Shown here in pieces: positions 1-8,377 of a DNA stretch of 64,000 bases. The DNA is from Allobosea sp. CRIB-10. Lineage in GTDB: Bacteria > Pseudomonadota > Alphaproteobacteria > Rhizobiales > Beijerinckiaceae. Positions within the stretch are counted from its first letter, which is position 1, and each line of letters opens with the position of its first letter. The position numbers and the translations under genes are program-made. Below the pieces are notes generated by a model. That model made no database searches. It was given only the letters and a program-made list of their open reading frames with translations, and had not been told where the DNA came from. Location of the stretch: positions 310,001 to 374,000 of the forward strand of contig NZ_FOKP01000003.1 in assembly GCF_900112185.1 (NCBI RefSeq), written 5' to 3'.

Positions 1-843
1 GAGGCCCTATCGACGCCCGATCTGTCAGGCTCGCAGAGTGTCGACCGCGCTTTGCGATTGCTGGCGCTCGTCGGCCGCGAGAGCGCATCGGGCCTGCCGC
101 TCAGCGAGATCGTCGAGGAGAGCGGCCTGAACAAGCCGACCGTCCGGCGCCTGCTGCTGGCGCTGATGCGGGCGGGCCTCGTCGAGCAGGAGGCGCGCAC
201 GCGGCGCTACCATCTCGGCGAGGAGGCCTTCGTGCTCGGCCTGCTCTGCGGCCAGCGCCACGGCCTGCTCGACCTCGCCATGCCCAGCCTGCGGGCGCTC
301 TCGGACACGACGCAGGACACCAGCTTCTTCTCGATCCGGCGCGACCGCTTCGTCATCTGCCTGCATCGCGAGGAAGGCACCTGGCCGGTGCGCACCCACG
401 CCCTCCAGGCCGGCGACCAGCACCCGCTCGGGGTCGGCGCCGGCTCGCTCGCCATGCTGGCGCTGATGCCAGATGCCGAAGCCACGGCGATGATCGAGGC
501 CAATGGTGCCATCCTCGCCGCCCGCTATCCGGCCTATTCGCCGGCGCAGCTCATCGCCGACATCGCACTGGCTCGGGCGCAAGGCTATGCCCTCAATCCC
601 GGCCGGATCGTCACCAATTCCTGGGGCATCGGCGTCGGCGTGCGCTATCCCGACGGGCGCATCGCCGGGGCACTCAGCATCGCCGCGATCGAGTCGCGCA
701 TGCAGAAGCAGCGCCAGGAAGAGCTCGCCGCCCTGCTGCGTCACGAGGCGCGGCAGGTCGAGGCGAGGATCGCCGCCATGCTCGACCGGCGGCAAGCGAG
801 GCCGGCGCAAGACGAGATCAGGACAGCGGAGACGACGCCATGA
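1..843 (+). CDS. IclR family transcriptional regulator (5' end outside the window)
   Basis: The frame is open from the first base, so the start codon lies to the left of the window; the TTG at 52 is internal, because the upstream codons read SVDRALRLLALVG, a normal start of an IclR winged helix. The helix-turn-helix follows (LSEIVEESGLNKPTVRRLL). The rest is the effector-binding domain, with the typical segment ending in GIGVGVRYPDGRIAGALSIA. The stop overlaps the acyl-CoA synthetase start in ATGA, so the two are probably co-transcribed and the regulator may control this catabolic operon and itself. IclR proteins usually respond to small acids, aromatics or acyl compounds; the ligand here is unknown. 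Confidence 0.9.
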   Translation, partial: EALSTPDLSGSQSVDRALRLLALVGRESASGLPLSEIVEESGLNKPTVRRLLLALMRAGLVEQEARTRRYHLGEEAFVLGLLCGQRHGLLDLAMPSLRALSDTTQDTSFFSIRRDRFVICLHREEGTWPVRTHALQAGDQHPLGVGAGSLAMLALMPDAEATAMIEANGAILAARYPAYSPAQLIADIALARAQGYALNPGRIVTNSWGIGVGVRYPDGRIAGALSIAAIESRMQKQRQEELAALLRHEARQVEARIAAMLDRRQARPAQDEIRTAETTP

Positions 844-2477
844 CGAGCGCTGCGAATACCGGCCCGGCCGGCGGACTGAAGCCCGTGACGACGCGGGTGA
901 TGAACCTCGCGCATGTCCTGACGCGCAATGCCCGCTGCTTCGCAGATCGCCCCGGGCTGATCTGGGGAGAGCGGCAATGGAGCTGGGCCGAGCTCGACGC
1001 GGCGGCACACGCGCTCTGCGCGGCGCTGGCGGCGCGCGGCATCGGCAAGGGCGACCGCATCCTAGTCCACTCGAAGAATTGCGACGAGATGTTCGTCTCG
1101 ATGTTCGCCGCCTTCCGGTTGGGCGCCGTCTGGGTGCCGACCAATTTCCGGCTGATGCCGGACGAGGTCGCCTGGCTCGCGACCTCCTCGGGCGCCAGGG
1201 GCTTCCTCTGCCATGGCGATTTCCCCGATCATGCCGCGGCGGTCGCCAGGGAGAGCAAGGCGCTGCAGTTCACCTGGCGGATCGGTGCGGGCGCCTTCGG
1301 CGAGACGACGCTGACGGAGGCGATCGCCGCGCATCAGGGCAGCCGCGTGCCGGACGCCGTCGTCGACCGCGACGATCCCTGCTGGTTCTTCTTTACCTCG
1401 GGGACCACCGGACGCTCCAAGGCGGCGGTGCTCACCCATGGCCAGATGGGCTTCGTCATCACCAACCATCTCGCCGACCTCGTGCCGGGCTCGACGGAAG
1501 CCGACGCATCGCTCGTGGTCGCGCCGCTCTCGCATGGCGCCGGCGTGCACCAGCTCGTGCTCTCGGCCCGTGGCGCGCCCTCGATCCTGCTGCCGACCGA
1601 GCGCTTCGACATCGACGAAGCCTTCCGGCTGATCGAAAAGCACCGGGTCACCAATATCTTCACGGTGCCGACGATCCTGAAGATGCTGGTCGAGCATCCG
1701 GCCGTCGACCAGCACGATCATTCCAGCCTGCGCCATGTCATCTATGCCGGCGCGCCGATGTATCGCGAGGACCAGAAGACCGCGCTGAAGAAGCTCGGCA
1801 AGGTGCTGGTGCAGTATTTCGGCCTCGGCGAGGTCACCGGCAACATCACGGTGCTGCCGACCCATCTGCACGAGGAAGAGGACGGGCCGGCGGCGCGCAT
1901 CGGCAGCTGCGGCGTCGAGCGCACCGGCATCCAGGTCTCGATCCAGAACGACGAGGGCGAAGAGCTCAAGCCCTTCGAGACCGGCGAGATCTGCGTGATC
2001 GGCCCGGCCGTCTTCGCCGGCTATTACGAGAACCCGGAAGCCAATGCGAAGTCCTTCCGCAATGGCTGGTTCCGCACCGGCGACCTCGGCCATATGGACG
2101 AGGAGGGCTTCGTCTACATCACCGGCCGCGCCTCCGACATGTACATCTCCGGCGGCTCGAACATCTATCCGCGCGAGATCGAGGAGAAGCTCCTGACCCA
2201 TCCGGCGATCGCCGAGGCCGCCGTGCTCGGCGTGCCAGATGCGGTCTGGGGCGAGATCGGCGTCGCCGTCTGCGTCGCGCGCGGCCCTGTCGACGAGAAC
2301 GAGCTGGCGAGCTACCTCGCCGAGAAGATCCCGCGCTACAAGATGCCGAAGCGCTTCTTCTTCTTCGAAGAGCTGCCGAAATCCGGCTATGGCAAGGTGC
2401 CCAAGCGGCTGGTGCGCGACGAGTTGGAGAAGCGCGGCCTGCTCGACTTCGTGCGCGTGCCGGGAGCTTCCGCGTGA
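840..2477 (+). CDS. AMP-binding acyl-CoA synthetase
   Basis: This 545-residue protein is an adenylate-forming enzyme that should activate a carboxylic acid with ATP and then join it to CoA. The P-loop-like motif TSGTTGRSK lies at about residues 186-194. The adenylation-site motif YFGLGEVTGN, the hinge region GWFRTGDLGHMDEEGFVYITGR and the C-terminal lysine motif PKSGYGKVPKR are all present. The start overlaps the IclR gene by four bases and the end overlaps the PPC-domain gene by four bases. The regulator points to an inducible catabolic role. The substrate cannot be read from the sequence; short or medium chain, branched or aromatic acids are all possible. Confidence 0.9.
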   Translation: MTSAANTGPAGGLKPVTTRVMNLAHVLTRNARCFADRPGLIWGERQWSWAELDAAAHALCAALAARGIGKGDRILVHSKNCDEMFVSMFAAFRLGAVWVPTNFRLMPDEVAWLATSSGARGFLCHGDFPDHAAAVARESKALQFTWRIGAGAFGETTLTEAIAAHQGSRVPDAVVDRDDPCWFFFTSGTTGRSKAAVLTHGQMGFVITNHLADLVPGSTEADASLVVAPLSHGAGVHQLVLSARGAPSILLPTERFDIDEAFRLIEKHRVTNIFTVPTILKMLVEHPAVDQHDHSSLRHVIYAGAPMYREDQKTALKKLGKVLVQYFGLGEVTGNITVLPTHLHEEEDGPAARIGSCGVERTGIQVSIQNDEGEELKPFETGEICVIGPAVFAGYYENPEANAKSFRNGWFRTGDLGHMDEEGFVYITGRASDMYISGGSNIYPREIEEKLLTHPAIAEAAVLGVPDAVWGEIGVAVCVARGPVDENELASYLAEKIPRYKMPKRFFFFEELPKSGYGKVPKRLVRDELEKRGLLDFVRVPGASA

Positions 2478-3331
2478 GGACGATCCAGCAGCCGGGGCCG
2501 GCCGAGCCCGAGCGCATCCAATGGCTGGAGGCGCGAGGCCGCAAGCTCACGCTGGACTTGAGGCCCGGTCTGCTGCTCGACGCGATCGCAGAGGCCTTCG
2601 CGGCGCAGGGCTTTTCCAGCGGTGTGTTGCGCCTGCCGGCGGCACTGCCGCTGGCGCCCTTCGCCTATGTCATGCCGGCGCTGTCGGCCACGCCGGAGCA
2701 TGCCGCCTTCTACAGCGAGACCTTCCGGCCGGATGGCGTGACCCGGATCGAGACGGGAGCGCTGACCTTCGGCGAGCGCGACGGCGCGCCGTTCTTCCAC
2801 GGACACGCGCTTTGGCGAGAGGCTGACGGCCGGCACAATGGCGGCCATATCCTGCCGGACCAGAGCTTCCTGGCCGAACCTATCAGCGTCGATGCAGTCG
2901 GGCTGGATGGCGCCGGCTTCGTCGCCGGCCATGATCCGGAGACCAATTTCAAGCTGTTCATGCCGGCGGAGCGGCTAAGCACTGGCGCAGAAGCCGCCGG
3001 CCGGTTCTTCGTGCTGCGGCTACGGCCGAACCGCGACGTCTTCACCGCACTGGAAGACTTCTGCGCCGAGCGGGATATCGCTCACGCGGTCATCCATGGC
3101 GGCGTCGGCTCGACCATCGGGGCGCGCTTCGCCGATGGCCGCTCGATCGAACCCTTCGCCACCGAGATCGCGATCACAGCCGGCCATGTCGCGCCCGGCG
3201 CCGATGGCGCTCCGGAAGCTGCGCTCGCCATCGCGCTGGTCGACTATACCGGCGGCATGGCGCAAGGCGCGCTCGCGCGCGGCGACAATCCGGTGCTGAT
3301 GACGCTGGAGCTGGTGCTGGAGGCGCAGTAG
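2474..3331 (+). CDS. PPC (DUF296) domain-containing protein
   Basis: The GTG start at 2474 overlaps the synthetase stop as GTGA and yields 285 residues. The longer open frame upstream is only the shadow of the two preceding genes. The C-terminal half looks like a PPC/DUF296 domain: FFVLRLRPNRDVFTALEDFCAERDIAHAV, then a GGVGS segment and a glycine-rich strand near the end. The N-terminal half may be a second, diverged copy. In bacteria such proteins stand alone without AT-hooks and their biochemical role is poorly known. Its place as third gene of an IclR/acyl-CoA synthetase operon suggests a catabolic or ligand-binding role, which is inference. Confidence 0.75.
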   Translation: MRTIQQPGPAEPERIQWLEARGRKLTLDLRPGLLLDAIAEAFAAQGFSSGVLRLPAALPLAPFAYVMPALSATPEHAAFYSETFRPDGVTRIETGALTFGERDGAPFFHGHALWREADGRHNGGHILPDQSFLAEPISVDAVGLDGAGFVAGHDPETNFKLFMPAERLSTGAEAAGRFFVLRLRPNRDVFTALEDFCAERDIAHAVIHGGVGSTIGARFADGRSIEPFATEIAITAGHVAPGADGAPEAALAIALVDYTGGMAQGALARGDNPVLMTLELVLEAQ

Positions 3332-3390
3332 GCGCTGCCGAACAGACCATCATGGCGGCGGAAAAGCGCCGATACAGCGCGCAACCCGTC

Positions 3391-4848
3391 TCAGGCCGCG
3401 CGAATCCGTCCCAGGAACTGCGCCACTTCGGTATCGAGATCGGCCGACTGGCGCGACAGCACATCGGCGGAATCGGCGACATGGTGCGCCGCTTCGCCGG
3501 TTTCTCCGGCGACGCGATTGACGATGTCGATATGCCCGCCGGCCTTCACCGTTTCGCTCGCGGCACAGCGGACATGCTCGGCGATCTCGACCGTCGCGAT
3601 GTTCTGCTTTTCCACCACTGTCGCGACCGCCCGCGAAATCTGGTTGAGCGTCTCGATCGTCGCCGTCATCGCATCGATCGCCTGGACCGCATCGGCACCC
3701 GACACGCCGATCGCGTCGATCTGACTCTGGATCTGCTCGGTCGCACGCCAGGTCTCGTCGGCGAGCCCCTTGATCTCGTGCGCGACCACGGCGAAGCCTC
3801 CGCCCATGCTGCCGATCCGGGCAGCCTCGATCGAGGCGTTCAGCGCCAGCAAGTTAGTATGTCGGGCAATCGTGGAGATCAGATGGGTGACGTTGCCGAT
3901 CTCCTGCACCTTGCGCGAAAGGTCGCCGACGCGGTCGAGCACGGTGAGCGCCTGCTTCGTGGTGTCGCCGACGAGGCGGGAGGCCTCGTTCACCTGCCGG
4001 TCGACCTCGGTGAAGGAATCGGCCAGCTCCGACGTCGCCGCGGTGATGGCAATCACGTTCGAGGACGATTGCCGCGACGCTTCCGATGCGGCCGTCGAGC
4101 GCTCCGACACTTCCGCGGCGCCATCACGCATCTGCTGCGAGGCGGCGCGCAGCGAGGAGATCGAGGCGATCACCGCCCGCGCGATCACGGCGATCTTGCG
4201 CTCGAACTCGCTGGCAAGGTCGTGCAGGATCCGGCGCCGCTCATGTGCCGCATGCGCCGTCGTTTCAGCGACATCCCGGCGCGCCTCGTCGGCGACCGCC
4301 CGGGCCGTCTGGGCCTCGCTGCGCTCGCGTTCGGACGTCTCCACCGCCTGCCGCAGCGACCAGACGATCCAGCTCAGAGCCGCCGCCTGCACGGCGACGA
4401 TGGCGCCATGCAAAAACGCCCGTCGCAAATCACCGCCACCGGGGAAGACCCCCGCGGAATAGACGAAGCTGAGAGCGAGATGGTGAACGGTGATCGCCAG
4501 CGTCGCCGGCAGGAAGATGCGCCAGTCGAGCCAGCCGGCCAGCACCGCCAGCATGGCGAAGAAATACATGTGCAGGTCAGCCTGATAAGCGTGACCGGCG
4601 AAGGCATAGACCAGCAACATGACCTGGCCGACCAGCGCGACGCTGGAAACCTGACGCGTGACCCAACCGATCCGGTCGATTCGCCAGGCCAGGGTGCCCA
4701 GGATCGCCAGCGCGACGCCCGCCGCAGTGAGGTTCGGCTGGGCCGGCCCGCTGGCCGGCGTTCCGACCAGCAGCAGCCCGGCATTCGTCCACAGGATCCC
4801 GACCAGCAGCCTCGCAAAGCGCGTCCGGAGCCGCTCGACCTCACCCAT
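3391..4848 (-). CDS. Methyl-accepting chemotaxis protein with a six-helix membrane sensor
   Basis: I chose the ATG at 4848 (MGEVERLRTRFARLLVG) because AGGA lies just upstream and the longer frame runs into the preceding gene. About six hydrophobic helices in the first 155 residues form the sensor, with almost no periplasmic domain. No clear HAMP domain is visible; a coiled linker rich in E, R and A leads into the signalling domain. The signalling tip reads [20 protein letters not shown] and then FAVVAHEIKGLADE, a slightly diverged but recognisable hairpin tip. Such receptors probably sense membrane or intracellular signals. The start overlaps the upstream small gene by eight bases, so translation is likely coupled. 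Confidence 0.88.
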   Translation of the reverse strand: MGEVERLRTRFARLLVGILWTNAGLLLVGTPASGPAQPNLTAAGVALAILGTLAWRIDRIGWVTRQVSSVALVGQVMLLVYAFAGHAYQADLHMYFFAMLAVLAGWLDWRIFLPATLAITVHHLALSFVYSAGVFPGGGDLRRAFLHGAIVAVQAAALSWIVWSLRQAVETSERERSEAQTARAVADEARRDVAETTAHAAHERRRILHDLASEFERKIAVIARAVIASISSLRAASQQMRDGAAEVSERSTAASEASRQSSSNVIAITAATSELADSFTEVDRQVNEASRLVGDTTKQALTVLDRVGDLSRKVQEIGNVTHLISTIARHTNLLALNASIEAARIGSMGGGFAVVAHEIKGLADETWRATEQIQSQIDAIGVSGADAVQAIDAMTATIETLNQISRAVATVVEKQNIATVEIAEHVRCAASETVKAGGHIDIVNRVAGETGEAAHHVADSADVLSRQSADLDTEVAQFLGRIRAA

Positions 4849-5158
4849 TTGTAAGGTTCCTCGCCTGACGGATGCATGATTGAGCCAATGAACCATCGAT
4901 GACGAGCCAGGCGCCCGCCCGATAGAGAGATGTCGCGTAATCGCGGCCGTCGCCGACGCTGATCGCGACCGCTGCGTCAGCGTCCAGCTGGAGAATGCTG
5001 CCCCCGGCCCCGGCGACAGCGCGCGCCATCTCCGGCTGGGACATACCCGATGGAAAGAAAGCCGCGATCGGCTGCCCAGGCACCGGCCAGGCGGCGACGA
5101 AAAAGGCGGCCAAAGCCATGGCCAGGCTGAACATCAGGCCAAAGCCGATTTCACGCAT
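4841..5158 (-). CDS. Small membrane-anchored protein upstream of the chemoreceptor
   Basis: This 105-residue protein begins MREIGFGLMFSLAMALAAFFVAAWP, one N-terminal hydrophobic helix or signal anchor. About 75 residues of likely periplasmic sequence follow (GGSILQLDADAAVAISVGD, then YRAGAWLVIDGSLAQSCI). No family was recognised. The stop lies inside the first codons of the chemoreceptor, within ATGGGTGA, so the two are almost certainly made together. Since that receptor has no large periplasmic domain, this protein could be its external sensing partner; that is a guess from context only. A longer frame upstream of 5158 lacks coding character. Confidence 0.65.
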   Translation of the reverse strand: MREIGFGLMFSLAMALAAFFVAAWPVPGQPIAAFFPSGMSQPEMARAVAGAGGSILQLDADAAVAISVGDGRDYATSLYRAGAWLVIDGSLAQSCIRQARNLTNG

Positions 5159-5250
5159 CGCGTGCCCCCCGGCATTCGATCCGCAGTCGAGAAACTGTCC
5201 AAAAGAGTGCAACTGCTGAGCTTTACAACCGGTAAACGGCCGCAATTACT

Positions 5251-5266
5251 GTGAACCAGCGTTCAC
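5251..5266. promoter_or_regulatory. Palindrome upstream of the receptor operon
   Basis: The sequence GTGAAC-CAGC-GTTCAC is a perfect six-base inverted repeat, 93 bases upstream of the small membrane protein. A second, weaker inverted repeat, TTTAC-AACCG-GTAAA, lies at 5222-5236. Both sit where a promoter for the 5158-3391 operon is expected. No binding protein can be named. Confidence 0.35.
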
Positions 5267-5471
5267 TTTCTCACCAGATCTGAGTGTGTACGAACAATTG
5301 CATTGATCGCAGCGTCTCGCCCGCAAGCCACGGTAGAATCCGAGAGATCTCCGCGCGACCACCTTGTCGCCCGCACAGGACACCCGGCCCCAATCCAGGA
5401 TCCGGAGCCGCGCAGTGGCGCGCTGCGGGCCGCTTCGCTATGCTCGCGCCGCAATCTGGAGCCGCGCTCGC

Positions 5472-5615
5472 ATGACATCCGCCTTCCGCCTCATCGCCGT
5501 CTTCGGCATCACCATGCTGCTCGCCGGCTGCGACCGCTGCGGCAACATGATGGAGCTCGACATGTTCCTGCAGCCGGTGAAGAAGGTCTGTACCGGCCAG
5601 AAGCCGGCGGGCTGA
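5472..5615 (+). CDS. Small lipoprotein
   Basis: A 47-residue protein starts with a lipoprotein signal (MTSAFRLIAVFGITMLLAGC) with lipobox LAGC, leaving about 30 mature residues that include three more cysteines and end in GQKPAG. GGAG lies 11 bases upstream of the ATG. No family or function was recognised. It stands alone between the receptor operon and bioY, and ends just before the hairpin that terminates bioY from the other strand. Its size and clean signal peptide make it likely real. Confidence 0.6.
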   Translation: MTSAFRLIAVFGITMLLAGCDRCGNMMELDMFLQPVKKVCTGQKPAG

Positions 5616-5643
5616 CGCTCCACCGCATTCGCACGCAACAAAA

Positions 5644-5667
5644 AAAGCCGGGGCGAGCCCCGGCTTT
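5644..5667 (-). terminator. Rho-independent terminator of bioY
   Basis: The stem AAAGCCGGGG / CCCCGGCTTT (10 bp) has a CGAG loop. On the minus strand it is followed by seven T residues, the classic order for transcripts coming from bioY, whose stop is 25 bases away. On the plus strand a TTT tail is also present, so it may work for the lipoprotein too. Confidence 0.85.
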
Positions 5668-5691
5668 CTGATTCCATGGAGGTCGGTCGGC

Positions 5692-6309
5692 TCAGCCGCG
5701 ACGCTTCAGTACCGACCAGCCGGCGCCGACCAGGCTCGCAGCCAGCGCGGCCTTGATCAGGTCGCCGAGCAGGAAGGGCTGCACGCCGGCGGCCCAGGCC
5801 TTGGCGAAGCCGATGCCGGTCGCCCCGCTCGCCATCTGCGCGCCGAGCGCCAGCCAGGCGAAGCCGAGCGCCATCAGCACGATCTCGGCCAGCACGACGC
5901 CGCCGGCGAGACGCAGGAGCGAGGCGCCGCGCGAGCCGGCCCAGCCGGCGATCGCCGCCGCGGCGACGAAGCCGATCAGGAAGCCGCCCGTCGGGCCGAG
6001 CAGATAGAGCGGGCCAGCGGCGACCGGCGGCGTGTTGGTGAAGACCGGCAGGCCGAACAGGCCATAGGCGATGTAGAGCGCGACGGTCGCAGCGCCGAGG
6101 CGCGCGCCATAGGCCGCGCCGAGGCCGAGCACGGCCAGCGTCTGCAGCGTCATCGGCACCGGCCAGAACGGCACCTTGACCTTGGCGGCGGCGATGATCA
6201 GCAGGCTGCCGACGACGGCGAGCGCGACATTGCGCAGGACCTGGCTGCGCGGGGCCGGCAGGGCCGCGTTGACCATGGAGGTAGCGGGCAGTGGCAGCGT
6301 CTCGGCCAT
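5692..6309 (-). CDS. bioY: BioY biotin transporter S component
   Basis: The 205-residue protein has five to six hydrophobic helices and the BioY pattern KVKVPFWPVPMTLQTLAVLGLG near the N-terminus, followed by YLLGPTGGFLIGF. BioY is the membrane substrate-binding (S) component of biotin uptake; it works alone or with an energy-coupling module. No ecfA or ecfT gene (bioMN) is adjacent, which is common in alphaproteobacteria. The ATG at 6309 has the ribosome-binding site AAGAAGGACGAG; the longer frame upstream overlaps the divergent promoter region. A BioR-like site lies 44 bases upstream and a strong terminator follows the gene. Confidence 0.93.
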   Translation of the reverse strand: MAETLPLPATSMVNAALPAPRSQVLRNVALAVVGSLLIIAAAKVKVPFWPVPMTLQTLAVLGLGAAYGARLGAATVALYIAYGLFGLPVFTNTPPVAAGPLYLLGPTGGFLIGFVAAAAIAGWAGSRGASLLRLAGGVVLAEIVLMALGFAWLALGAQMASGATGIGFAKAWAAGVQPFLLGDLIKAALAASLVGAGWSVLKRRG

Positions 6310-6352
6310 CGGATCTCGTCCTTCTTCTTCGGGCCGTCGACGCCCGGCTCGT

Positions 6353-6362
6353 TCGTCTATAG
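6353..6362. promoter_or_regulatory. Possible BioR-like site upstream of bioY
   Basis: TCGTCTATAG contains the core TCTATA and agrees at 7 of 10 positions with the TTATCTATAA-type site recalled for the GntR-family biotin regulator BioR of alphaproteobacteria. It lies 44 bases upstream of bioY, in the divergent spacer. The match is partial, so the site could equally be part of a promoter -10 element. Confidence 0.3.
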
Positions 6363-6416
6363 GAAATGGCCCGCCGGCCGACAAGCCGGCGATCATGCCT
6401 GCTTCCGGATGTGCAG

Positions 6417-7355
6417 ATGACCAGCGCCGACAAGGACACCACCGACGAGCCGCTCGATTTCGACCGCGACCCCGGCGCGGCCTCCGGCGAGCTGGTGCAG
6501 CTCTCGCCGCTGGTGCGTCGCCTGATCGCCGGCAATGGCGGGCCGATGACCTTCACCGGCACCTGCAGCTATATCGTCGGCCGCGGCAGGATCGCGATCA
6601 TCGATCCCGGCCCGGACGATCCCAGACATGTCGAGCGTCTGCTGGCGGCGATCGCCGGCGAGACCGTCACCGACATCGTCATCACCCACACCCACCGCGA
6701 CCATTCCCCGGCAGCGCGGGAGCTGAAGGCGGCGACCGGGGCGCGCATCGTCGGCTGCGGCCTGCATCGGCCGGCGCGCGAACTGGTGCTGGGCGAGATC
6801 AACCCGCTCGACGCCTCAGCCGACCGGGACTATGCGCCCGATCTGATCATGGCCGAGGGCGACGCCGTTTCCGGCCCGGGCTGGACGCTTGAGGCACTGG
6901 CAACGCCCGGCCACACCGCCAACCACCTCGCCTTCGCCCTGCCGGAGGAGAGCACGCTGTTCTCGGGCGACCATGTCATGGCCTGGTCGACCACGATCGT
7001 CGCCCCGCCCGACGGCTCGATGGTCGCCTACATGGCCTCGATCGAGAAGCTGCGCGGCCGCGAGGACCGGCTCTACTGGCCAGGCCACGGCGGCCCGGTG
7101 CGCGAGCCTCAGCGCTTCCTGCGCGGGCTGGTTCAGCACCGGCGCCTGCGCGAGGCCGCGATCCTCAGTCGTCTGCAGGCCGGCGACGAAACGATCGCCG
7201 AGATGGTGCCGCCGATCTATCAGGAACTGCCGCCTCGCCTCTTAGGCGCCGCCTCGCTCTCGGTGCTGGCGCAGCTTGAGGATCTGGTCGAGCGCGGCGT
7301 GGTGCTCTGTAACGATGCATCGCCGTTGCTGGCGAGCCGCTACCGGCTGGCCTGA
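6417..7355 (+). CDS. Metallo-beta-lactamase-fold hydrolase (LACTB2-like)
   Basis: The 312-residue protein carries the metal-binding set of the fold: THTHRDHSPAA (HxHxDH), ATPGHTANHL, FSGDHVM and YWPGHGGPV. The C-terminal 80 residues look like the small helical domain of LACTB2-type proteins. Such enzymes are assigned as hydrolases or endoribonucleases; the substrate is not known here. The ATG at 6417 was chosen over one 51 bases upstream because conserved sequence begins after it. The gene is divergent from bioY across 107 bases and is followed by a palindromic element. Confidence 0.85.
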   Translation: MTSADKDTTDEPLDFDRDPGAASGELVQLSPLVRRLIAGNGGPMTFTGTCSYIVGRGRIAIIDPGPDDPRHVERLLAAIAGETVTDIVITHTHRDHSPAARELKAATGARIVGCGLHRPARELVLGEINPLDASADRDYAPDLIMAEGDAVSGPGWTLEALATPGHTANHLAFALPEESTLFSGDHVMAWSTTIVAPPDGSMVAYMASIEKLRGREDRLYWPGHGGPVREPQRFLRGLVQHRRLREAAILSRLQAGDETIAEMVPPIYQELPPRLLGAASLSVLAQLEDLVERGVVLCNDASPLLASRYRLA

Positions 7356-7364
7356 GGCTCAACG

Positions 7365-7450
7365 GTCATTGCGAGGAGAATAGCGACGAAGCAATCCAGA
7401 GGTGGCAGTGCTCTACGTCTCATGGATTGCTTCGCTGTGCTCGCAATGAC
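7365..7450. repeat. Palindromic intergenic element, family A
   Basis: The left arm GTCATTGCGAGGAG...AAGCAATCCA is mirrored by TGGATTGCTTCGC...CTCGCAATGAC, giving a hairpin of about 86 bases between two convergent genes. A second copy occurs at 32213-32331. Similar REP-like repeats are common between genes in Bradyrhizobium and relatives. Confidence 0.85.
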
Positions 7451-7461
7451 GGCGATGCCGC

Positions 7462-8238
7462 TCAGCGCAATTCCACCAGCAGCTTCACCTCTTCCTCGAA
7501 CGCCGCAATGCGCTTGGCGTTGGCACCGAAATCGAAGCCACCCAGCCGCGAGGCCGAGCGGATGTCGATGCGGCTGCCGTCGGCGCGCGGCCGGATGCGG
7601 ATGGTGATGTCGTCGACGAGGCGCAGCACGCGCGAGCGCGCCACGGCGTCGAGCCGCCCTGCCCCGCTGCGCCCGCCCGGCGCCGCGCCCTCCAGCACCT
7701 GCCAGCCGAGGTTGACGCAGGCCTTGCGGGCGATGTCGTAGGCGATCTCGGCCGGCAGTTCGAGCACGATCGGCACGGCCTTAGGATAGCCCTGGCGCTG
7801 CGCCTTGCGCCGCTCGGCCGGAACATCGGGCGGCACGATCCCGTCTCTGGCGCCAAGCGCCACGCGCGAGCGGCTGAAGGCCGGCGGCTCGTCGATATCG
7901 GTCGAGACATCGGCAATGAGCGGCAGGGTCGCGAGCTGGAAACCGCCATAGGCGACCGGAGCCAGCAGCAGCAGGCAAAGCAGGAAGGCCTGCACGGCGA
8001 TGGCGACGCCGCGATGCCCCTCCTGCCAGATCCGGACGAAGGCGGCGAGCGCCAGCAGGAAGGCCAGCAGCACGAAGACATAGGCGCCGGCGATTGGCGC
8101 CAGCCGCTCGACCGAGGGCAGGCCGAAGCGGAAGATCAGCACGGCGAGGACGACGACCGTCAACCCGAACAGGGCCAGCCGCCGGCTCCAGATCGCCGCG
8201 CGCGAAATCGGCTCCTCGAAGACGAGACGACGATGCAT
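7462..8238 (-). CDS. DUF1499 family membrane protein
   Basis: The 258-residue protein has an N-terminal cytoplasmic stretch, three hydrophobic helices between about residues 20 and 105, and a C-terminal soluble DUF1499 domain. That domain ends with the family pattern IRIRPRADGSRIDIRSASRLGGFDFGANAKRI. The family's function is unknown. The ATG at 8238 was chosen because the longer upstream frame reads through a palindromic repeat and lacks coding character. It is the second gene after the DUF4384 protein on the same strand, but a repeat separates them, so it probably has its own promoter. Confidence 0.85.
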   Translation of the reverse strand: MHRRLVFEEPISRAAIWSRRLALFGLTVVVLAVLIFRFGLPSVERLAPIAGAYVFVLLAFLLALAAFVRIWQEGHRGVAIAVQAFLLCLLLLAPVAYGGFQLATLPLIADVSTDIDEPPAFSRSRVALGARDGIVPPDVPAERRKAQRQGYPKAVPIVLELPAEIAYDIARKACVNLGWQVLEGAAPGGRSGAGRLDAVARSRVLRLVDDITIRIRPRADGSRIDIRSASRLGGFDFGANAKRIAAFEEEVKLLVELR

Positions 8239-8314
8239 CTCTCTTAGGTGCAGGAGGCTTCGAGGGAAAACAAGGGAGGTCGGAAATCCGAGCTTGTCGC
8301 GGCCAAGTAAACCG

Positions 8315-8359
8315 CCGTCATTCCGGACAAGCGGCGAAGCCGCGCAGCTCCGGAATGAC
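8315..8359. repeat. Palindromic intergenic element, family E
   Basis: CCGTCATTCCGGA and TCCGGAATGACGG form perfect 13-base arms around a 19-base centre that contains its own small hairpin (GCGGCGAAGCCGC). The element ends 18 bases before the stop codon of the DUF4384-like gene and may end its transcript. It is the only copy of this family seen here. Confidence 0.75.
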
Positions 8360-8377
8360 GGATACAGGCCCACAATC

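Noticed and set aside
503-3331. A 942-codon plus-strand frame spanning three genes
   Set aside because: Only its last 285 codons (from the GTG at 2474) show a protein family; the rest is antiphase to the IclR and acyl-CoA synthetase genes and rich in R and P.
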